DNA from: an uncultured Paracoccaceae bacterium
GTDB taxonomy: Bacteria; Pseudomonadota; Alphaproteobacteria; Rhodobacterales; Rhodobacteraceae
Assembly: GCA_947501025.1 (NCBI GenBank)
Contig: CANMUM010000006.1
Location: forward strand, 21,148-85,147
Length of the DNA stretch: 64,000 nt
Direction: 5' to 3'
Shown here: positions 46,065-55,743 of the stretch, piece after piece
Layout: each line of letters starts with the position of its first letter
Position numbering within the stretch: position 1 is the first letter of the stretch
Program-made: the position numbers and the translations under genes
Notes under the pieces: generated by a model
Databases searched by the model: none
Seen by the model: the letters and a program-made list of their open reading frames with translations, nothing else
Told to the model about the DNA's origin: nothing

Positions 46065-47801
46065 ATGTCACAATATGCATTAAATTTACTATTCGTCGTC
46101 GCCTCATTCGCACTATATTTCGGTATTGCGATTTGGGCACGTGCTGGTTCAACTTCAGAATTTTACGCCGCTGGACGCGGTGTGAACCCGATTGTCAACG
46201 GTATGGCAACGGCAGCTGACTGGATGTCAGCGGCATCATTTATTTCTATGGCGGGTCTTATAGCGCGCCTTGGTTATGATGCATCTCCATACTTGATGGG
46301 TTGGACGGGTGGTTATGTGCTTTTGGCCATGCTTCTTGCTCCATATCTTCGTAAGTTTGGTAAATACACGGTTCCAGAATTTATTGGTGATCGCTTTTAT
46401 TCAAATACGGCGCGTACTGTTGCTGTTATTTGTTTGATTGTTGCGTCACTCACATATGTTCTTGGCCAAATGACGGGTGTGGGTGTTGCATTCTCACGCT
46501 TCCTCGAAATTGACAAATCAATTGGTATTTGGATCGGTGCAGCAATCGTGATTTTCTATGCTGTGCTTGGTGGTATGAAAGGCGTGACATACACGCAAGT
46601 TGCTCAATATTGTGTGTTGATTATGGCTTACACGATCCCAGCGATCTTTGTGTCATTCGAGATTACTGGACATGTGTTGCCACAGCTTGGTTTCATCAGC
46701 AATGTATCAGGCACAGAAGTTTCTATGCTTGAAACACTTGATGGAATGTTGAAGGAGCTTGGCTTCGCTTCATATTTGGATCAAAAAGATACAACATTGA
46801 ATATGGTGTTGCTGACTTTGACATTGATGATCGGTACGGCTGGCCTTCCACATGTGATTGCGCGCTTTTTTACAGTTCCAAAAGTATCTGATGCACGTTG
46901 GTCTGCGGGTTGGACACTTGTGTTTATCGCGATCCTTTATACATCAGCATCTTCTGTTGGTGCGATGGCTGACTTGAACTTGAAGAAGACAGTTTATCCA
47001 ACAGGTGAATTAAGCTCAGCAATTGCTTATGATGATCGTCCATCTTGGATGAGCACATGGGAAACAACTGGTTTGCTTAAATTTGAAGATAAAAACAGTG
47101 ATGGTATCATCAACTATGTTGGTGACGCGGAAACAAACGAGCTCACTGTGAATGGTGATATCATGGTTCTTGCGAACCCTGAGATTTCAAACCTTCCAGG
47201 TTGGGTTATCGCTCTTGTTGCTGCTGGTGGTATTGCTGCCGCGCTTTCAACCGCTGCGGGTCTATTGATGGCTATTTCGTCTGCGGTTTCCCATGACTTG
47301 ATCAAATCACAGATCAATCCAAACATCTCAGAAAAAGGTGAGCTTCTCGCTGCTCGTATTTCTATGGTGGTTGCGATTGTCGCTGCGACTTGGGTGGCTT
47401 CACTTGGGCTTCCACTGGCCGCGAAAACCGTTGCGCTTGCGTTTGGTTTGGCTGCGTCTTCGATCTTCCCAGCTTTGATGATGGGTATTTTCTCGAAGCG
47501 CATCAACGATAAAGGTGCGGTTGCAGGCATGATTGCGGGTCTTACGATCACATTGGTTTACATCTTCTTGCATGAAGGCTGGTTCTTCTTCGCAAATACA
47601 GCTTCGTTCTCAAACGCAGCTCCACTTCTTGGTGGTGAAGGTGGCATTAAATCAACGTCATTCGGTGCAATCGGTGCGATGGTAAACTTTGTGGTTGCAT
47701 ATTTTGTATCAAATGCAACGGATGAGCCTCCACAAGAGATCCAAGATCTTGTTGAAAGCGTTCGTATCCCACAGGGTGCAGGTGCTGCTGTTGATCACTA
47801 A
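46065..47801 (+). CDS. Sodium:solute symporter, VC_2705/ActP-like (probable acetate permease)
   Basis: 578 residues, about 13 membrane helices. SSS-family features include the N-terminal FYAAGRGVNPIVNGMATAADWMSAASF and the PEFIGDRF, GTAGLPHVIARFFTVP and GGIAAALSTAAGLLMAISS segments. A soluble loop of about 70 residues (about 305-375) is characteristic of the VC_2705 branch; it contains an EF-hand-like DKNSDGIINY. Position after acs-adk points to acetate or another short monocarboxylate as substrate. Confidence 0.88.
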   Translation: MSQYALNLLFVVASFALYFGIAIWARAGSTSEFYAAGRGVNPIVNGMATAADWMSAASFISMAGLIARLGYDASPYLMGWTGGYVLLAMLLAPYLRKFGKYTVPEFIGDRFYSNTARTVAVICLIVASLTYVLGQMTGVGVAFSRFLEIDKSIGIWIGAAIVIFYAVLGGMKGVTYTQVAQYCVLIMAYTIPAIFVSFEITGHVLPQLGFISNVSGTEVSMLETLDGMLKELGFASYLDQKDTTLNMVLLTLTLMIGTAGLPHVIARFFTVPKVSDARWSAGWTLVFIAILYTSASSVGAMADLNLKKTVYPTGELSSAIAYDDRPSWMSTWETTGLLKFEDKNSDGIINYVGDAETNELTVNGDIMVLANPEISNLPGWVIALVAAGGIAAALSTAAGLLMAISSAVSHDLIKSQINPNISEKGELLAARISMVVAIVAATWVASLGLPLAAKTVALAFGLAASSIFPALMMGIFSKRINDKGAVAGMIAGLTITLVYIFLHEGWFFFANTASFSNAAPLLGGEGGIKSTSFGAIGAMVNFVVAYFVSNATDEPPQEIQDLVESVRIPQGAGAAVDH

Positions 47802-47825
47802 TTTTGATTGACGAACTCAAAACTG

Positions 47826-47856
47826 GCACATCCCAATTGGGGTGTGCTTTTCTTTT
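47826..47856 (+). terminator. Intrinsic terminator after the symporter gene
   Basis: Nine-base-pair stem GCACATCCC/GGGGTGTGC (one G-T pair) with an AATT loop, followed by TTTTCTTTT. It would separate the symporter transcript from the downstream cNMP/DUF294 gene unless bypassed. Confidence 0.82.
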
Positions 47857-47881
47857 GTGAAATAGGCTTTATGATTTATCC

Positions 47882-49696
47882 ATGGAACAAAAATTGAAAG
47901 AATTTATAATCTCGCGCCACCCCTATGATCAAATGGGGAAAGAAGCGCTTGAGAAAATATTATCGAAAGCTGAGCTTGTTGAATATACAACTGATCAGAT
48001 GGTTTATCGATTTGGTGAAAAACTCGATGGGCTTTATATTATTGAAAGCGGCAAAGTACAGATTACCGACCGCTTGGGCGATGTGATTTCAGAGCTTGGT
48101 ATTGGCAATAGTTTTGGTGAGCGCGGGCTTCTCAAGGATGGTATGGCCGCGACGCATGCTCGTGTGACTGAAGATGCACAACTCGTATGTATTCCAGCAG
48201 ACCTTGTTGACATCTTGATGAAGGAGGACCGCAGTTTTCGTGAGTTCTTTGACCGTCAAAGCCGTGCGCGCAAACCAAGCTCATTTGTATCGCATTCTCG
48301 CTTAGCAACGACGCCTATAAAGGAGTTGATGAGCAGGCCGCCTGTTTCTGTATCACCCGAAACGACCATAAAAGAAGCATCCATATTGATGCGCGATGAG
48401 AAGATATCATGTGTTCTTGTCTCGGAAGAAAATCGTTTGCTTGGCATACTGACATTACGTGATCTCAGTTATAAAGCCATTGTTGATAATATGCCAAATT
48501 CAACGCTTGTTTCTGAGATAATGTCGCTGGAGCCGCCAACGATTGATATTGATGCGCTGGCAAATGATGCCCTTATTAAGGTTGCCCAAAATCATGTGGA
48601 TCACTTGCCGATTATGGAGAATGGCAAGCCCGTTGGTATCCTCACAAAATCCAATCTTGTCAGTCGAAATGCACTTTCCTCGCTTAGTCTTGTTTTGCAA
48701 ATCTCACGTGCGAGACATATGTCAAAGATGAAGGAATATGTCTCGAAGCTTCCTCTTGTTCTCGCGCAGCTCGCAGGGTCTGGAACAGCGCCACATATCA
48801 TCACAAGATTGCTGACGGATATTGCCGATGCCTGCACACGACGTTTGATTGAGCTTTACAAATTGGATCATGGCGAAGCGCCTGCGCCCTTTGTTTGGGC
48901 TGCTTGCGGCTCGCAGGGAAGGCAAGAACAAACGGGTGTTTCTGATCAAGATAATTGCATCATTTATCAAGACGGCGCTCATGATACGAGCTGGTTTAAA
49001 GGGCTTGCAAAATTTGTTTGTGATGGCTTGGAGCATGTGGGGTATTTTAACTGCCCAGGTGATATGATGGCTACGAACCCGACTTGGTGTCAGCCTGTTT
49101 CGGTATGGCGCGGCTATTTTGATAAATGGATTTCTAGCCCTACAGGTGAGTCTCAAATGCTTGCTTCTGTAATGTTTGATCTGCGCGCGATTTATGGTGA
49201 GGCGAGTATACTTGAAGACATGCAAGAGGGCGTGTTGCAAAAGGCTGAGGATAACTCGATCTTTGTAGGATTTATGATTTCCAATTCGATAAGTCACCAT
49301 CCCCCTCTTTCATTATTTCGCGGTTTTGCGACGATTAAATCTGGAGAGCATAAGGATACGGTTGATCTTAAGCATAACGGTGTTGTGCCGATTACGGATA
49401 TGGCGCGCGTTTTTGCAATTAAAGGTAAAGTCAAAGCCGTTAGCACGCGTGAGCGATTGCTTGGTGCGGTTCTTGAAGGGGTGCTTTCCCAGAGCGGTGG
49501 GGATGATCTGATTGCCGCTTATGATTTCATTCAAGAGCAAAGATTGCGCCATCAAATGCGCCAAATTCGAGCAGGCGAAGAAGCTGATAATTTTCTTGCC
49601 CCAAGCTCTCTTTCAGAACTTGATCGCTCGCATCTCCGTGATGCCTTTGTTATGGTCAAGTCAATGCAAAGCGCAATCTCGCGCCAGTCGCTTTAG
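47882..49696 (+). CDS. cNMP-binding/CBS/DUF294 nucleotidyltransferase-like protein
   Basis: 604 residues in four modules. A cyclic-nucleotide-binding domain (about residues 20-130) has GKVQITDRLGDVISELGIG. A CBS pair (about 145-275) contains PVSVSPETTIKEA and VDHLPIMENGKPVG. A DUF294 nucleotidyltransferase-like core (about 300-440) has CGSQGRQEQTGVSDQDNCIIY, the GS-x-GR-x-E...SDxD pattern of GlnD-type enzymes. A helical C-terminal DUF294_C domain follows (about 450-590). Such proteins lie beside acetate symporters in many proteobacteria; function unresolved, possibly a nucleotide-sensing regulator. Confidence 0.85.
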   Translation: MEQKLKEFIISRHPYDQMGKEALEKILSKAELVEYTTDQMVYRFGEKLDGLYIIESGKVQITDRLGDVISELGIGNSFGERGLLKDGMAATHARVTEDAQLVCIPADLVDILMKEDRSFREFFDRQSRARKPSSFVSHSRLATTPIKELMSRPPVSVSPETTIKEASILMRDEKISCVLVSEENRLLGILTLRDLSYKAIVDNMPNSTLVSEIMSLEPPTIDIDALANDALIKVAQNHVDHLPIMENGKPVGILTKSNLVSRNALSSLSLVLQISRARHMSKMKEYVSKLPLVLAQLAGSGTAPHIITRLLTDIADACTRRLIELYKLDHGEAPAPFVWAACGSQGRQEQTGVSDQDNCIIYQDGAHDTSWFKGLAKFVCDGLEHVGYFNCPGDMMATNPTWCQPVSVWRGYFDKWISSPTGESQMLASVMFDLRAIYGEASILEDMQEGVLQKAEDNSIFVGFMISNSISHHPPLSLFRGFATIKSGEHKDTVDLKHNGVVPITDMARVFAIKGKVKAVSTRERLLGAVLEGVLSQSGGDDLIAAYDFIQEQRLRHQMRQIRAGEEADNFLAPSSLSELDRSHLRDAFVMVKSMQSAISRQSL

Positions 49697-49708
49697 TAGG
49701 AATAGCTC

Positions 49709-50203
49709 ATGTTTTTCAAGTTTGTCACAATCATTATCTTGTGTATTGGTGTCACAGGAATTGTCATCGGTTTGAATAAGATTTTGAAGGATCGTTTGCC
49801 AAAATGGATGCTGCCCGCATCAATTGCAGTGGCTATAATTGGCTATCAAATCTTTGATGATTATAACTGGCATTCGCGCAAGGTTAAGGGGCTTACACAA
49901 GCCGAAGGTGAATTCGTTATTGTGGGTGAATATAAAAGCCGAGGAATTCTGCGCCCATGGAGTTATATTAAAGCCCCAACAACACGTATTGATGCCGTCA
50001 ATATTGCCAATAATAAACCCGTTCCTGAACTAAGCGGAGCTTTTGAAAATTACATGGGCACTTCAAATCATATTGGAGGTGTAACGACTGCTTTATTTGT
50101 ATTTGATTGCTCAAATTCTAGATTAGCGCCAAAGCTCGATGACATATCAAATCTTCCTTGGGGGCCAATGTCGAAGAAAATGTTTGAGGAGCTATGCCAA
50201 TAA
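49709..50203 (+). CDS. Hypothetical membrane protein in the acetate/exonuclease cassette
   Basis: 164 residues: an N-terminal membrane helix (FVTIIILCIGVTGIVIGL) and a second (MLPASIAVAIIGYQIF), followed by a periplasmic or cytosolic domain of about 110 residues with a Cys pair (DCSNSRL and ELCQ). No family recognised. It overlaps the following receiver gene by ten bases and follows DUF294 by 12, so it is part of the same translational chain. Confidence 0.6.
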   Translation: MFFKFVTIIILCIGVTGIVIGLNKILKDRLPKWMLPASIAVAIIGYQIFDDYNWHSRKVKGLTQAEGEFVIVGEYKSRGILRPWSYIKAPTTRIDAVNIANNKPVPELSGAFENYMGTSNHIGGVTTALFVFDCSNSRLAPKLDDISNLPWGPMSKKMFEELCQ

Positions 50204-50532
50204 AAGTTTACATTGAAACGGCTGATCCTCATTTTGGGGAGGCGATAAAGGCTTATTTGCATTCATGTGATTTTGATATCGTCCAAGATATAGATGTTGC
50301 GAATATTGTCATTTATTCAACCGATTTGAATGAACCATCTGCATATGGGCTATGCCAAGATTTGCGCCGTGTGAACAAAGATATACCCATTATTATTTTG
50401 AGTAATGAAATCACTTTGGGAGAGGATGTGAAAGCGCAATATGCGGGCGCAACGGAAGTCTTTGCGATACCATTTGAACCTAAGGTGCTTTCTAATTTTA
50501 TTCGCCAAGGAAAACAACATGGCGAATATTAG
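50194..50532 (+). CDS. Single-domain receiver-like protein with degenerate active site
   Basis: 112 residues of receiver (CheY) fold. Aligning the conserved Gly in AYGLC places the phospho-acceptor Asp in STDLNEP. The acidic N-terminal patch survives only in part (ETADPH) and the switch Ser is present (IIILSNEI). The near-invariant Lys of the last strand is replaced: FAIPFEP where KPF is expected. So phosphorylation is possible but signalling would be altered. It has no output domain and overlaps the next gene by 14 bases. Confidence 0.7.
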   Translation: MPIKVYIETADPHFGEAIKAYLHSCDFDIVQDIDVANIVIYSTDLNEPSAYGLCQDLRRVNKDIPIIILSNEITLGEDVKAQYAGATEVFAIPFEPKVLSNFIRQGKQHGEY

Positions 50533-52495
50533 TCTCTTTAAATCACAGTGGCAATGGAAATTTCGTATTGGCAGCGTGATGATCATGTTGGCATTTTTGG
50601 CTATGATCGCAATTTTTTGGCGAGAGATTCCGAATGATAGTCACACGGTTTTCCTTATTTTTTCTGGACTGTTATTCGCCATAGTTCTTGGGGTAGCAAT
50701 TTTTTTTCGTGTGTATTTGGACACAACCCTTATCCGACCTTTGATCGCACTTACACGTGATGTGCAGACACAATCGCTCATTGGGAATCCGATCGACCCA
50801 AGCAATTACAATGAAACGATGCTAGGGGCACTTGTCTCGGCATTTTTGTTAGATGAGACAAAAGAAGTGCAGCTACAAAGCTCAGAAGGGCGATTGGCTG
50901 AAGTCCTTCACTTGATAGAGCAAGCGATCATTATCACCGATCCACAGTACCGTATCGTTATGGTCAATGCGCGTGCGCGTGAAATGTTCCCGTCACAAAA
51001 AGCACTGGGTTTAGGACGTCATTTGGATCAAAGCATGGATATTGCTCCCATCAAAGCAGCCAGATTTCGTATTGAGAAAGATATTAATGCCCATAGTGAG
51101 CGCATATTTGTTGTTGTGAAATCCATTGGGGTCGTTATGCCTGCTCGTGTGACATTATTGCGTGATGATGAGGGCAGTGTTTTGGCGCATGTGATAGGGT
51201 TTAATGACCATACCAACACTCTATTTCAAATGAGCGATTTGGAACGTGAATATGAAAACCTTTTATTGGCCTCTCGTGATTTTGCAGCGCAAGCTCAATT
51301 TGCTTCGTATAATTATAAAGATGTAGCTCTTCAAGAAACGAGCGCAAATTTCTCCAAAGAGCTTCATGCGTCACGAGAGCGTTCCCAAGAAATGATTGGA
51401 AATGCGTGGCCGAAAGCACGTATTGGCCTGAGTGTCTTCTCGAGGTTGCTTGATGAAAGATTGGTGAATGCAACTGTAGTCGATCCCGTTGAGAATGTGA
51501 ATTTGCGCGCTGATGTGTCGAGCCTTCTTACCTTTATGGAAATGCTCACAAACGGACTTCACAATAATGGTCATTCACAGATATTGGTGAGCTTTGAGGT
51601 TTCTCATCTGGAAGTTAAAGTGATCGTAAAAACGGCTGTGAAGGTTGATATATCCTTGATCGAAAACCTGATGAAAACCGCTTTGACTGACATCCCAACT
51701 GCGCCAAGTGCCAATGAGATTCTTCGTTTTCATGGTACAGAAATTTGGCCTCATCTGGAGGATGCGCAAAGTGCTCTTGTTTTCATTTTACCATGTATCC
51801 GTAATGAGTTGCAATTCAATGCTGGGCGACCAGATTATTATGAATTTGAGCTGCCTGAGCTTTCACAAAACCTAGCCGAAACCCCGCTGCGCGATATGTC
51901 GATTGTTGTCTTTGATACTGAAACAACGGGGCTTGATCCAAAAGGCGGTGATAAGGTTGTGCAAATATCTGCCGTTCGGGTTTTGCGAGGCAAAGTGCTC
52001 GGTGCAGAGACTTTTGATCAGCTTGTGAACCCAGAGCGCAATATTCCCGCAGCTTCAACAAAAATCCATAAAATCACAAATGAAATGGTTAAAGATGCTT
52101 CGGTATTTATGGAAGTGTTGCATGGTTTCTCGGAGTACAGCCATGGAGATGTTTTGCTTGCTCATAATGCTGCGTTTGATATGGCATTTGTGAGGGCGGG
52201 TGCGAAGGCTGCGGGTTTAAGCTTTGATCAACCTGTATTGGATACGGTCTATATGTCAGCATTTTTGTTTGATCATACAGCCAAGCACACACTTGATGAT
52301 TTATCAAAACGTCTTGGTGTAAGCATCCCTGAAGAGGCGCGCCACGCTGCGCTGGGTGATGCGATTGCAACCGCTGAGGTTTTTGTGCGTCTCATTCCAT
52401 TGCTTGAAGCTCGAGGTGTGAATACGCTTGGCCAAATGTTGGAAGTCGGGGCGCAAATGCACAAAATCCGCAAGGCTCAGGCTCTCTATAGCTAG
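50519..52495 (+). CDS. Membrane sensor-like protein fused to a DnaQ-type 3'-5' exonuclease
   Basis: 658 residues from the ATG at 50519. Two helices (about 20-39 and 45-70) and a HAMP-like linker (LIRPLIALTRDVQTQS) lead to a PAS-like domain (about 125-230, LIEQAIIITDPQYRIVMVNARARE). A region of about 150 residues resembling a worn histidine-kinase core follows (RADVSSLLTFMEMLTNGL). From about 470 comes a complete DEDDh exonuclease: FDTETTGLDP, HNAAFDMAFVRAG, HAALGDAIATAEV. Nuclease output from a kinase-like sensor is unusual. It may act on RNA, DNA or a nucleotide signal linked to carbon status. Confidence 0.85.
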   Translation: MANISLFKSQWQWKFRIGSVMIMLAFLAMIAIFWREIPNDSHTVFLIFSGLLFAIVLGVAIFFRVYLDTTLIRPLIALTRDVQTQSLIGNPIDPSNYNETMLGALVSAFLLDETKEVQLQSSEGRLAEVLHLIEQAIIITDPQYRIVMVNARAREMFPSQKALGLGRHLDQSMDIAPIKAARFRIEKDINAHSERIFVVVKSIGVVMPARVTLLRDDEGSVLAHVIGFNDHTNTLFQMSDLEREYENLLLASRDFAAQAQFASYNYKDVALQETSANFSKELHASRERSQEMIGNAWPKARIGLSVFSRLLDERLVNATVVDPVENVNLRADVSSLLTFMEMLTNGLHNNGHSQILVSFEVSHLEVKVIVKTAVKVDISLIENLMKTALTDIPTAPSANEILRFHGTEIWPHLEDAQSALVFILPCIRNELQFNAGRPDYYEFELPELSQNLAETPLRDMSIVVFDTETTGLDPKGGDKVVQISAVRVLRGKVLGAETFDQLVNPERNIPAASTKIHKITNEMVKDASVFMEVLHGFSEYSHGDVLLAHNAAFDMAFVRAGAKAAGLSFDQPVLDTVYMSAFLFDHTAKHTLDDLSKRLGVSIPEEARHAALGDAIATAEVFVRLIPLLEARGVNTLGQMLEVGAQMHKIRKAQALYS

Positions 52496-52540
52496 TTCCA
52501 GAATGCTAAAAAATTGAAGTCATATCGCGCATATGACGGC

Positions 52541-54134
52541 CTAACCATCTACCCTTATTGTGCTGTTATTTGGATCATAGGGGCTGTCTTCAACAATTTC
52601 GGCATCCCATAATTGATCAAACATTTTGACCTTCAGTTTTTTGCCAATGATGGCCGTTTCAGGCTTTACATATCCCATACCGATTGACTTTCCAAAGGCC
52701 ACTGAGTAGCCGCCCGAGGTTAATCGACCAACACGTGTTTCACCATCATAAAGGGCCTCACGGCCCCATGGGTCAGCATCATCTGGACCATCAATCAGCA
52801 ATGTCACGCATTTGGAACGAATGCCCAATTCTAGCATTGCTTTCTTGCCGCGGAAGTCTTTACCCAGATCAACAAAACGTGGAAGGTCAGCTTCAAGGGG
52901 GGTGGCATCGCGTCCCAGCTCGTTTCCAAAAGCACGATATGATTTTTCTTGGCGTAACCAGTTTTGTGCACGTGCGCCTACCAGTTTCATTCCATGTTTC
53001 TCACCTGCTTTTGTGATCAAATCCCAGAGATAATTTTGCATCTCAATAGGATGATGCAATTCCCAGCCAAGCTCGCCTGTATAGGCAACGCGGATGGCTT
53101 TAACAGGACACATTCCAAGCTCAATATTGCGCATCGACAACCACGGAAAGCGCTTATTGGACAAAGCCGTTCCGCGATCGGCATCCTTTATAATTTCATT
53201 CAATACATTGCGAGATTTTGGCCCTGCAATCGCAAATACGCCATATTGGGTCGTTACATTTTGGATTTCAATTCGCCCAAATTTGGCTTCCATCTCAGAC
53301 GCAGATTTGCGCAAAAAGTCGGCGTCGTAATCTGTCCATGCGCCAGCGGAAACGAGATAAAAATTGTCTTCAGAGTTGCGAACAATTGTGTATTCTGAGC
53401 GTGTTGTTCCTGCGTTAGTCAGGGCATATGTCAAGTTGATACGGCCAATTTTTGGGAGCTTGTTGGTTGTGAACCAGTCCAAAAATGCAGCAGCTCCAAT
53501 ACCCTTTACGATATGTTTTGTGAAGGTTGTCGCGTCGATAAGCCCAACGCCATTGCGAATTGCTTTAGCTTCTTCAACGGCATATTTCCACCATTTCCCA
53601 CGCCGAAAAGAACGGCTGTCATGGTCGAAACAATCATCGGCATCTAAAGGGCCATAATAATTTGGACGCTCAAATCCATTTACGCAACCAAATTGTGCAC
53701 CCAGAGCTTTCTGGCGATCATATGCTGGGCCCGTGCGAAGGGGGCGGCACGCTTCGCGCTCTTCATCGGGGTGGTGTATGACATAAACATGCTCATAGCA
53801 TTCTTCGTTTTTACGTGCTGCATATTCGGTGGTCATCCATGCGCTCATCTGTTTGGGCCATGCGCAGATTACCAACAACTGCAAAGCCCGCATTCAGGCC
53901 CGTTTCGGCTTCTAGCGATTTATAAAAATCAACACTATATTTGTGTATATGTGTCGTCGCAAAAGACATATTAAAAAGTGGCAAAAGCCCCGCAGCATGC
54001 CAAGTTGAGCCAGAAGTCAGCTCGTCACGTTCAAGCAACATCACATCATCCCACCCCGCTTTCGCAAGGTGATAGGCAATGGATGTACCAACTGCACCAC
54101 CACCGATTACTAGAGCTTTAACATTCGTTTTCAT
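52541..54134 (-). pseudogene. Dimethylglycine/sarcosine dehydrogenase-type gene with internal deletion
   Basis: The first part (from 54134, about 97 codons) encodes the FAD-binding N-terminus: ALVIGGGAVGTSIAYHLAKA and ERDELTSGSTWHAAGLLPL. The later part (about 53845 to 52541) encodes the C-terminal GcvT/aminomethyltransferase-like domains, starting MTTEYAARKNEECYEHV and ending NNSTIRVDG. The family (DMGDH/SDH-like, about 810 residues) has some 270-300 residues between these, missing here, and the two pieces are in different reading frames. The junction near 53833-53848 reads in both frames, as expected for deletion between short repeats. The gene is probably non-functional. Confidence 0.85.
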
Positions 54135-54231
54135 ACGAGCTTCTCCAACAAACCTGAAGTAAATTTAGCTGATATGAATTATCAAGCCAATTCACTTGCC
54201 GACGCAAAATGATATGATTGCGACAGGAGCT

Positions 54232-54924
54232 TTAGGGCACTGCAGTTAAAGAGATCACATTGGTAAGCGCATCGATTCCTGCGCTTGGTTCACCACAATT
54301 TTCTATTTTTGAATCAACACTTTGCCTGCAAAAGTCATAAGCGCCCATATCGAGATTAAATGCCATGTTTGGGTTCTGCTCGCTGCGTAGCTGACGCGTG
54401 GCTTCATAAAGTGTCTCTGCTTTTTCAGACTGCCAAATACCAACGGAACCATCAATATTGGTGAAGAGTATGCGTCTCACGAATTTTGGTGCGTTATGGA
54501 TATAATTGAGATCAAGCTTACCGTTATGAATGAGAAGATGCGATTGAAGCACAGAAAGACGCTTCGCTTTTGCCAGTTCAATAAATGAGTAAAGCCGATT
54601 GGACGTCGTAAGGTCAAAAAATTCTCCAGCATATTCCACAGCGGCAGTAGGATATATCTGGGCTTTGCCTTGATCAGTGACCAGAATTCCGCCCCAAGAT
54701 TGAAGGCGTTTGCTTTTGAGAATACCGTCAATCAATGCGATACCTTCAATGCCATGACGATCCGCACTTGAATATGTACCAGCAACAATTAGGCTCGATG
54801 TTGGATCGGCATCTTCTGGTTTTGAAATACGCAATTCAACGTCATGTTCATGAAAAAGCAAACGTCCTTCCGCACAGGCAATGCTGGCGAGAAGGGCGCA
54901 AGATATGGCAAGAATTCCACGCAT
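54232..54924 (-). CDS. Phosphodiester glycosidase family-like secreted protein
   Basis: 230 residues with a signal peptide ([18 protein letters not shown]). The sequence follows the NAGPA/DUF2233 phosphodiester glycosidase plan: WGGILVTDQGKAQIYP, VLQSHLLIHNGKLDL, RRILFTNIDGSVGI and FNLDMGAYDF with the conserved late Asp. Family members split sugar phosphodiesters. It starts one base within the sdhB stop (TAATG) and is probably co-translated with it, although no metabolic link is evident. Confidence 0.65.
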   Translation of the reverse strand: MRGILAISCALLASIACAEGRLLFHEHDVELRISKPEDADPTSSLIVAGTYSSADRHGIEGIALIDGILKSKRLQSWGGILVTDQGKAQIYPTAAVEYAGEFFDLTTSNRLYSFIELAKAKRLSVLQSHLLIHNGKLDLNYIHNAPKFVRRILFTNIDGSVGIWQSEKAETLYEATRQLRSEQNPNMAFNLDMGAYDFCRQSVDSKIENCGEPSAGIDALTNVISLTAVP

Positions 54925-55700
54925 TAGAGATGACGTTCAGCCATCATTTTTTTAACTTCTGCAATAGCTTTCGCAGGGTTCAAACCCTTCGGGCAAGTTT
55001 TCGCACAGTTCATGATTGTATGGCAACGGTAAAGCTTGAATGGGTCTTCAAGATCATCCAGACGATCGCCAGTGGCTTCATCACGGCTGTCAATAATCCA
55101 ACGATAAGCGTGAAGCAAAGCAGCTGGACCTAGATAACGATCTGAATTCCACCAGTAACTCGGGCATGATGTTGAGCAACATGCACACATCACACATTCA
55201 TAAAGACCATCGAGTTTTGAGCGATCTTCAATGGATTGTAGCCATTCTTTTTTGGGCTTATTTGTAGCGGTTTCGAGCCATGGCATAATGGATGCATGTT
55301 GTGCATAAAAATGTGTGAGATCAGGGATCAAATCTTTTACAACAGGCATATGGGGAAGTGGATAAATTTTGACATCGCCCTTTATTTCATCAAGACCTTT
55401 AATGCAGGCCAATGTGTTTGTCCCATCGACATTCATCGCACATGAGCCACAAATCCCTTCACGACATGAGCGACGGAAAGTGAGAGTGGGGTCGATTTCG
55501 TTTTTGATTTTGATCAATGCATCCAGCACCATCGGCCCACATTTATCTTCATCGATGAAATATGTATCCAGACGTGGATTGGCGCCTGTGTCTGGATCAT
55601 AACGATAAACTTTAACTGTGCGGATATTTTTTGCGTCAGGAACAGGCCATGTTTTGCCAACCGTCATACGTGAATTTTTAGGAAGCTTAAATTCAGCCAT
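54924..55700 (-). CDS. sdhB: Succinate dehydrogenase iron-sulfur subunit
   Basis: 258 residues. It passes electrons from SdhA flavin to quinone through three clusters. The [2Fe-2S] ligands are in [12 protein letters not shown] and TLACI, the [4Fe-4S] in [12 protein letters not shown], and the [3Fe-4S] in [17 protein letters not shown]. Length is typical. It is separated from sdhA by three genes. Confidence 0.96.
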   Translation of the reverse strand: MAEFKLPKNSRMTVGKTWPVPDAKNIRTVKVYRYDPDTGANPRLDTYFIDEDKCGPMVLDALIKIKNEIDPTLTFRRSCREGICGSCAMNVDGTNTLACIKGLDEIKGDVKIYPLPHMPVVKDLIPDLTHFYAQHASIMPWLETATNKPKKEWLQSIEDRSKLDGLYECVMCACCSTSCPSYWWNSDRYLGPAALLHAYRWIIDSRDEATGDRLDDLEDPFKLYRCHTIMNCAKTCPKGLNPAKAIAEVKKMMAERHL

Positions 55701-55743
55701 GCATTTTATCCTTTTATATAGCTTTGCATTGAATGTTCATATC

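Noticed and set aside
53811..53893. Two legitimate overlapping genes (short FAD protein and aminomethyltransferase)
   Set aside because: The first lacks most of the FAD-enzyme body, and the 5' codons of the second are translations of the first gene's sequence; together they fit one deleted gene.
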